From assembly GCF_022768985.1 (NCBI RefSeq), contig NZ_JALEKL010000006.1, positions 1 through 64,000 of the forward strand: DNA of 64,000 bases, in the 5' to 3' direction. The translations under genes and the position numbers were made by a program. How positions within the stretch are numbered: position 1 is the stretch's first letter; each line of letters opens with the position of its first letter. The DNA is from Methanosphaera sp. (GTDB lineage Archaea; Methanobacteriota; Methanobacteria; Methanobacteriales; Methanobacteriaceae). The notes under the pieces are model-generated. The model was not told the origin of the DNA. It worked only from the letters and a program-made list of their open reading frames with translations, and made no database searches. Below are positions 58,820-64,000 of the stretch, in pieces.

Positions 58820-59908
58820 ATGATAAATATCGCAAAACCAATAATAACAGATGAGGAAATAGAAGCAGTTACTGAAGTATTAAAATCTGGAATGCTTGCA
58901 CAAGGAAAAAAAGTTGAACAATTCCAGAAAGAATTTGCACAATATACACAATCAAAATATGGTGTAGCAACAAGTTCAGGAACTACTGCACTCCACACAG
59001 CATTAGTTGCTGCAGATATTGGTCCTGGTGATGAGGTAATAACAACACCATTTACATTTGCAGCTACTGCAAATTCAGTATTATATTCAGGAGCAAAACC
59101 AGTATTTGCTGATATTGATCCTAAAACATTTAACTTAGATGCAGCATCAGTTGAAGAAAAAATTACAGATAAAACAAAAGCAATACTACCTGTACATCTT
59201 TATGGTCAACCTGCTGATATGGATGCAATTTGTGAAGTTGCACAAAAACATGATCTTAAAATTATAGAAGATGCTGCACAAGCACATGGTGCTGTATATA
59301 AAGGTAAAAAAATTGGAAGTATTGGAGATCTTGGATGTTTCAGTTTCTATCCTACTAAAAACATAACCACTGGTGAAGGTGGAATGGTTACAACAAACAA
59401 TGAAGAACTTGCAGAAAAAGCAGGTATGGTACGTGCACATGGTGAAAGTCAAAGATATGAACATGAAATTCTTGGATATAACTATCGTATGACTGATATT
59501 GCAGCAAGTATTGGTCTTACACAACTTAAACATATCGATGAATTTAATGCAAAAAGAAATGAAAATGCAGAATACCTAACACAACATCTCCAAGAAATTG
59601 ATGGTGTAACACCTCCATATGTTGCAGATGATGTAACACACGTATTCCACCAGTACACAATTCGTGTTGCAAAAAGAGATGAATTTAAAGACTTCCTAAA
59701 TGAAAATGGAATTGGAACAGGAGTACATTATCCTATTGTATTATACAAACAACCATACTACCAAGCACAAAATATTACAGGAAACTGTCCTGAAGCTGAA
59801 AGTGCTGCTAGTGAAGTATTATCAATACCTGTACATCCATCATTAACACAGGATGATCTTGATACAATTATTGATGTAATTAAACAAGCATCAGATAAAA
59901 TATTATAA
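58820..59908 (+). CDS. DegT/DnrJ/EryC1/StrS-family sugar aminotransferase
   Basis: About 362 residues. [20 protein letters not shown] (about 52-71), EDAAQAHGA (PLP Asp), [16 protein letters not shown] (PLP Lys, about 179) and [17 protein letters not shown] mark the family. These enzymes make amino sugars for cell-surface polymers. The start is ATG 58820, eight bases after GAGGA; an upstream TTG at 58799 is open but unlikely. No nucleotide-sugar partners are adjacent, so the substrate is unknown. Confidence 0.9.
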   Translation: MINIAKPIITDEEIEAVTEVLKSGMLAQGKKVEQFQKEFAQYTQSKYGVATSSGTTALHTALVAADIGPGDEVITTPFTFAATANSVLYSGAKPVFADIDPKTFNLDAASVEEKITDKTKAILPVHLYGQPADMDAICEVAQKHDLKIIEDAAQAHGAVYKGKKIGSIGDLGCFSFYPTKNITTGEGGMVTTNNEELAEKAGMVRAHGESQRYEHEILGYNYRMTDIAASIGLTQLKHIDEFNAKRNENAEYLTQHLQEIDGVTPPYVADDVTHVFHQYTIRVAKRDEFKDFLNENGIGTGVHYPIVLYKQPYYQAQNITGNCPEAESAASEVLSIPVHPSLTQDDLDTIIDVIKQASDKIL

Positions 59909-60045
59909 AGGATTAGAAAATTTGGTTGTAATATTTTTTTACTAACCTCCCAAACCTATTTTTTTACCTCTTTATCTTTTTTTAGAAAGAAATTAGAGAA
60001 TTTTATTTTTTTTATAGAATTTATTTTTTGGGGAATTAATTAATT

Positions 60046-60924
60046 ATGAAGATTGAAAAAAGTGAATTTAATAGTTATGTTAAGGAAAATGTTTTCACAA
60101 CACTTAGTGATTATAATCTAATTGAGGAAAATGATAAGATTATGATAGGTGTATCTGGTGGAAAAGATAGTATTCTTACACTACACATGTTATATGAATA
60201 TCAGCAGTATGTAGATTTTGACTTTTCTCTTGAAGCTGTATGTATTGATGAGGGTATTAGTGGATATCGTAGTGATGGAATAAAGTCTGCACATGATAAT
60301 TGTCGTAAACTTAAAATACCACTTTATGTTCATTCATTTAAGGATCAGTGGAACTATTCTCTTGATGAAATTAGTGGAATTTATAAAAGTAGCTGTATGC
60401 CCTGTGGAATTTATAGACGTTATCTTCTAAATAAGATTTCAGATGACCATAACTGTGATAAGATTGCAACAGGACATAATATGGACGATGAAATTCAGTC
60501 ATTTCTTATGAGTTTTTGTCGTAATGATCAAAATAAGTTTCCAAAGTTTGGTCCACGTCTTGCAAGAATACATGAAAGTATGACGCCAAGAATTAAGCCT
60601 CTCTGGCAGCTTCCTGAAAAAGATGTTGGTATTTGGTGTGTTATTAATGATATTGAAATTCATGACATGGAATGTCCATATTCAACTACATCACAAAGAT
60701 CTGATGTAAAACTTCTTCTTAACATGCTTGAAGAAGAAAATAATGGTATTAAAAAGCGTATATTTGAATCATTTAAAAAAACATTTAATATAAAACAAGA
60801 TCCATCAGGTGTTAATCTTCAAAGGTGTGAACTTTGCAATCAGCCTACAGCTCAAAGTCCATGTAATGCATGTAAGATAACAGGTGAAATAAGTAGGATA
60901 AAAAATAGTATGAAAGATGAGTAA
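60046..60924 (+). CDS. TtuA/TtcA-family tRNA thiolase, second paralogue without N-terminal zinc ribbon
   Basis: A 292-residue PP-loop protein with VSGGKDSILTLHML (about 36-49), CIDEGISGYR, an Fe-S site (CMPCGIYRR about 121-129, and MECPYS), the ATGHNMDDEIQSFLM motif and a C-terminal zinc site (CELC with CNAC). Compared with the 16305 paralogue it lacks the N-terminal CxxC pair, and the two share the remaining domains. It probably thiolates a different tRNA position. GGGGAATT precedes the ATG. Confidence 0.82.
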   Translation: MKIEKSEFNSYVKENVFTTLSDYNLIEENDKIMIGVSGGKDSILTLHMLYEYQQYVDFDFSLEAVCIDEGISGYRSDGIKSAHDNCRKLKIPLYVHSFKDQWNYSLDEISGIYKSSCMPCGIYRRYLLNKISDDHNCDKIATGHNMDDEIQSFLMSFCRNDQNKFPKFGPRLARIHESMTPRIKPLWQLPEKDVGIWCVINDIEIHDMECPYSTTSQRSDVKLLLNMLEEENNGIKKRIFESFKKTFNIKQDPSGVNLQRCELCNQPTAQSPCNACKITGEISRIKNSMKDE

Positions 60925-60926
60925 AT

Positions 60927-61142
60927 TTATAGCTCATCTGCTGTTTTAAAACAGACACCACCATATATTTCCTCTTGCATATCTTGTACTGCTTCTGTTG
61001 CAAGTTGTGCTGTGTCTGCAATTTTTAGTATTCGTCTTTTTTTAACATCAAGTGTCTTTCCACATGTACATTTTTTTGTTTTTGTTGTATCTTTTGAATA
61101 TAATACTCGTCCACAATTACATCTATATATTAGATATGACAT
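60927..61142 (-). CDS. Small zinc-ribbon protein (DUF1922-like)
   Basis: A 71-residue protein with RCNCGRVLYSKDTTKTKKCTC, i.e. CxC and CxC zinc ligands (Cys8, Cys10, Cys25, Cys27), then KTLDVKKRRILKIADTA. It matches the archaeal DUF1922 family as I remember it. Function unknown. It ends two bases from the convergent thiolase gene and lies downstream of the TraB gene's divergent neighbour region; it is a separate small unit about 45 bases upstream of the TraB stop. Confidence 0.75.
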   Translation of the reverse strand: MSYLIYRCNCGRVLYSKDTTKTKKCTCGKTLDVKKRRILKIADTAQLATEAVQDMQEEIYGGVCFKTADEL

Positions 61143-61188
61143 GATTTAATCAACTCCCCACATATTATATTATTACTTACTTATTTTT

Positions 61189-62517
61189 TTATATTCCTAA
61201 TATTGCATGTAGATATGGCATTAGTACATCATTTACAGATAATAGGAATCCTATTGTTGTTCCAATGTTTGTTCCAAGAACTACTATTATTACACGAAAT
61301 AGCTTATTTTGCCATAATTCTTTGAATGATTCACAACTTGGAAATGCTGTTAAATCATGCATTGATACATGTCTTAGTTTTCCTTCAGCTATTCCTGAAA
61401 ACCATCCAGCTGCAAGAAGTGGATGAAGTACTGTTATTGGTGCAGCAATTAGTCCTACTAGTGCTGATTGTATCTTTGATCCTGATAGTATTGATCCAAG
61501 AAATGCTCCTCCTCCTGCAAATATTAGGTAATTTATAATTCCTCCTTGTATATTTACACCATTTATATATGCTCCAATGAATAATAGAACAAATATTATT
61601 GGAATTAATGCTAGTATTATCTGTGTTATTGAATATTTAGACTCTTTAACATGGTCTATCTCTGCAATGGGGGGTATCGTCTCCGGATTTTCAAGATACT
61701 CCTTTATTCCACTTTTATGTCCTGCACCTACTACTGCTACTACATTTTTATCTTCAAGACTTTTAAGATAGTATGCCATGTATGCATCACGTTCATGTAC
61801 AAGTGCATTATATCCTCCTGGTGTTGCTTCTTTGAAGTATCCCATTGCCTCTTGTATCATATCATCTTGTTTTAATTCCTCAATTTCTTCTCTGAATTCT
61901 TCTTCATCTGCATCATCCATGATAAAGAGTGATTTTAGAATTTCCCATCCAAATGATATTTTTTCACGAAATGTCATTGCATTGATTGTGCGCTTTAGTG
62001 TTGTTTGAAGTCCACGATCAATTAGTGCAACATCTGCATTTACTTCTTTTGCTATTTCTATTGCTTCCATCATTTCAGATCCAGGCTTTACTCCTACTTC
62101 TTCTCCCATTTTTGCCTGCATATGTGAAAGTAGTGCTGTTACTATTGTTACAATTAGATTTGATGATTTTAATGTTTCTTTAAGATTAAATTCAGCTTCA
62201 CGTTGCACTCCATTTTTCTGATCCATAAGTGATCTGTATCTTGCAAAATCTAATTCTATTGCCACTATTTCTGGTCTTTTTTCATGAATTATTTCTCTTA
62301 CTGATTTTACACTTTCATCTGATATGTGTGCTGTTGGTATAATTTCAAGTGATGGTTCAGATATTGGTATGATTTCATCAGGTTGTTGTTCTAGTTGTTC
62401 TGCTGTTATTTCACTCTCTTGTATGTCTGGTTGTGGTTTTTGAAAATGAATTATTGGTGGCTTGTTAAATATCATTTGTGATTTTACATCTTCATTGTTT
62501 ATATTTTCATCTGTCAT
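61189..62517 (-). CDS. TraB-family membrane protein
   Basis: About 442 residues. The TraB/PrgY domain shows IIPTAHISDESVKSVREII (about 60-78), IVAIELDFARYRSLM and VVAVVGAGHKSGIKEYL (about 256-272). The C-terminal third has four or five membrane helices, including the GGIINYLIFAGGGAFLGSIL segment. TraB relatives may be metal-dependent peptidases acting on small peptides, but the archaeal function is unknown. I chose the ATG at 62517; a GTG three codons upstream is open. Confidence 0.85.
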   Translation of the reverse strand: MTDENINNEDVKSQMIFNKPPIIHFQKPQPDIQESEITAEQLEQQPDEIIPISEPSLEIIPTAHISDESVKSVREIIHEKRPEIVAIELDFARYRSLMDQKNGVQREAEFNLKETLKSSNLIVTIVTALLSHMQAKMGEEVGVKPGSEMMEAIEIAKEVNADVALIDRGLQTTLKRTINAMTFREKISFGWEILKSLFIMDDADEEEFREEIEELKQDDMIQEAMGYFKEATPGGYNALVHERDAYMAYYLKSLEDKNVVAVVGAGHKSGIKEYLENPETIPPIAEIDHVKESKYSITQIILALIPIIFVLLFIGAYINGVNIQGGIINYLIFAGGGAFLGSILSGSKIQSALVGLIAAPITVLHPLLAAGWFSGIAEGKLRHVSMHDLTAFPSCESFKELWQNKLFRVIIVVLGTNIGTTIGFLLSVNDVLMPYLHAILGI

Positions 62518-62750
62518 TGTTATCACACATAAAATGCTATATTTTTATATTATATTTTTTTTATGATTTTCCCATTTATTTGATTGTTGAGAAGAATTTA
62601 ATTTTATAAAAAAAAATTCTACCACTTTTATAATAAATATTATTTTATCAATTAAATAATATAATCATAAGTATAATAATATAGATATTATAATATAATA
62701 GATTTTAATTATTTTATTAAAATATAGAAAAATTTGAGATAGGATTTAAT

Positions 62751-63275
62751 ATGAAGATACTTACAACACCAATGTGTGATGATGTACTTAAGATTGCAGG
62801 AATTAGAGATTATAGGGTGGTTTTACCCTCTGAAATTAATGATGCAGATGGTGATGTTATAATTACATTATCTGAAACTGAAGTTAATATTGATAAGATT
62901 CCTATTAAATTAAATTCATATAAACAACTTCTTGATAGTATTATGATGTTATGTGAACGTTTTAATACTAACTTTGATTGTGAAAAGATTGAATATATTA
63001 AAAACTTAATTAATCAAAATAATGAAAAAAAAGATAAAAGGAAAGATATTAAAGTTAAAGTATATGCAAACTTTTTAAAAGACACATTAGTTGATATGGG
63101 TTTTAATGTTGTTGATGAAGATTATGACTATATTGTAGTGGCTGATTATATGGATGTTGAAATAGAAGATGATATGATTGTTGTCTCATCACATAAAAAT
63201 GTGTCTAGAAATATTATTGATCGTTTAAATGAAAGATATGAATTATTGGAGAATAAATTATGTATGCAACAATGA
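62751..63275 (+). CDS. Conserved methanogen protein preceding mmp7
   Basis: A 174-residue protein with [18 protein letters not shown] at the start, [20 protein letters not shown] (about 38-57) and a Lys-rich middle, then an alpha-beta C-terminal domain with [20 protein letters not shown]. It reads like one of the small methanogenesis marker families (possibly marker 5), but I am unsure which. Its stop overlaps the mmp7 start by 15 bases, so the two are translationally coupled; this suggests a shared role around reductase activation. Confidence 0.6.
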   Translation: MKILTTPMCDDVLKIAGIRDYRVVLPSEINDADGDVIITLSETEVNIDKIPIKLNSYKQLLDSIMMLCERFNTNFDCEKIEYIKNLINQNNEKKDKRKDIKVKVYANFLKDTLVDMGFNVVDEDYDYIVVADYMDVEIEDDMIVVSSHKNVSRNIIDRLNERYELLENKLCMQQ

Positions 63276-64000
63276 CTTATACAGGCGGAGTTCATAAACA
63301 TTATGAAATGGAAGAGTTAATTGAAGATTTAGGTGGCTTTATTCTTCAGAAAAACCAAGCACAAGTAGATATTAGTATTACTATTGCTGTACCTGAAGAA
63401 GATGTAGATAAAATTCAACAAAAAGCTAAAGAATTACTAGGTGATGTTGAAATTTCACCTCTTGCAAGTACTGAAATTGCAGTTGTTTCACCAACACTTG
63501 CACATCAACACCTTCCTCATGCAGCATGTGATATTGCAGAATATCTAAGACGTTATGGTACAAAAACAAATATGATTGGTCTTGCTCGTGGTGCAGGTAA
63601 AGGTATTTCACAGATAAGTAAAAAAGAAAAAGATCTTATTGAAGAACATGACCTTGCTGTATTTTCACTTGGAAGTTTTGAAGATTGTATTCGTAAGAAA
63701 AAATTCTTATTTGAAGATATTGATATTCCTGTTATTGTAACTGGTAGTCCTGAGCTTACAGCTGAAGAACTTAATACTAATGCTTATGTTACAGGATTTG
63801 GAAGAATTCCTCGTCGTCTTAAACGTGGAGAAAATATTAGAGCATTAAGAAAACTTGCATCTACTGCTGAAGATTTAATTAAAGATCAGAGAAAATCAAT
63901 AGAGGAAGATCCACTTATAATATCTCCTGTTATTGTTAAAATTATTCTTGAACGTGAAATTCCTGAAATTGCAGATAGCATATCTCCTATGCCTATTGTA
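63261..64000 (+). CDS. mmp7: Methanogenesis marker protein 7, N-terminal part (cut by window edge)
   Basis: An open frame of 246 codons runs to the window end without a stop. [60 protein letters not shown] and [19 protein letters not shown] match methanogenesis marker protein 7, which is found in the McrC-containing complex that activates methyl-coenzyme M reductase. The ATG at 63261 follows GGAG by eight bases and overlaps the upstream gene by 15 bases; a second ATG at 63273 is possible. Confidence 0.85.

Overview
The window is a very AT-rich archaeal chromosome segment. The 16S rRNA, the methyl-coenzyme M reductase operon (order B-D-G-A), F420-non-reducing hydrogenase mvhDGA, the methyl-H4MPT:coenzyme M methyltransferase (mtr) genes, methanogenesis marker proteins and an archaeal gene repertoire place it in the Methanobacteriales. 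The base composition, the mrt-type reductase operon without a C gene, and a separate mcrC next to mtr fit a gut Methanosphaera (M. stadtmanae-like). The genus is inferred from gene content, not from a database match.

Layout. 1-5.2 kb: 5' part of a 16S rRNA (minus strand) with duplicated promoter elements, a GNAT acetyltransferase, tRNA-Leu(TAA), a Q/N-rich membrane protein, an IMPACT/YigZ protein and a PhoU-domain HTH protein. 5.2-9.9 kb: an array of TTC-N9-GAA operators and the phosphate operon pstSCAB-phoU. 10-14.3 kb: fumarate hydratase alpha and porCDAB. 14.5-26 kb: a methanopterin-associated DHPS-like protein, a TtuA-type tRNA thiolase with a ThiS-like sulfur carrier, mfnA, two tandem surface proteins, ppsA, rpl10e, a Pcc1-like protein, an FKBP isomerase and a TmcAL-like nucleotidyltransferase. 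26-34 kb: pyrC, a possible pseudoknotted RNA, mrtBDGA, and a divergent BioB-like protein with an incomplete radical-SAM motif. 34.8-42.6 kb: mvhDGA, sufCB, a PRC-barrel protein, cobY, htpX. 42.8-48.6 kb: mcrC, then mtrE-C-B-A-G-H and marker protein 14, with mtrD and mtrF absent. 48.7-50.6 kb: an EcoRV-like restriction-modification pair in which both genes carry frameshifts. 50.8-64 kb: mmp10, taw2, cofG, an uncharacterised gene with mptA, an Lrp regulator, trm1, a DegT aminotransferase, a second TtuA paralogue, small zinc and TraB proteins, and the start of mmp7 at the right edge.

How it fits together. Much of the window serves C1 metabolism: the reductase (mrt), its maturation and modification factors (McrC, Mmp10, Mmp7), hydrogen activation (Mvh), and cofactor synthesis (MptA and the DHPS-like protein for methanopterin, MfnA for methanofuran, CofG for F420, CobY for cobamide). 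The most notable feature is the mtr locus. Cobamide-binding MtrA and catalytic MtrH are well conserved, but no MtrD or MtrF is encoded and the membrane subunits MtrE and MtrC are strongly diverged. This suggests an Mtr complex that has lost or changed its sodium-pumping role, as could happen in a methanogen living on methanol plus H2. Other candidates are the operator arrays before pst and mvh, a 23-bp direct repeat before por, a recurrent C-rich plus T-tract terminator signature, an ATT start codon, and the decaying EcoRV-like system.
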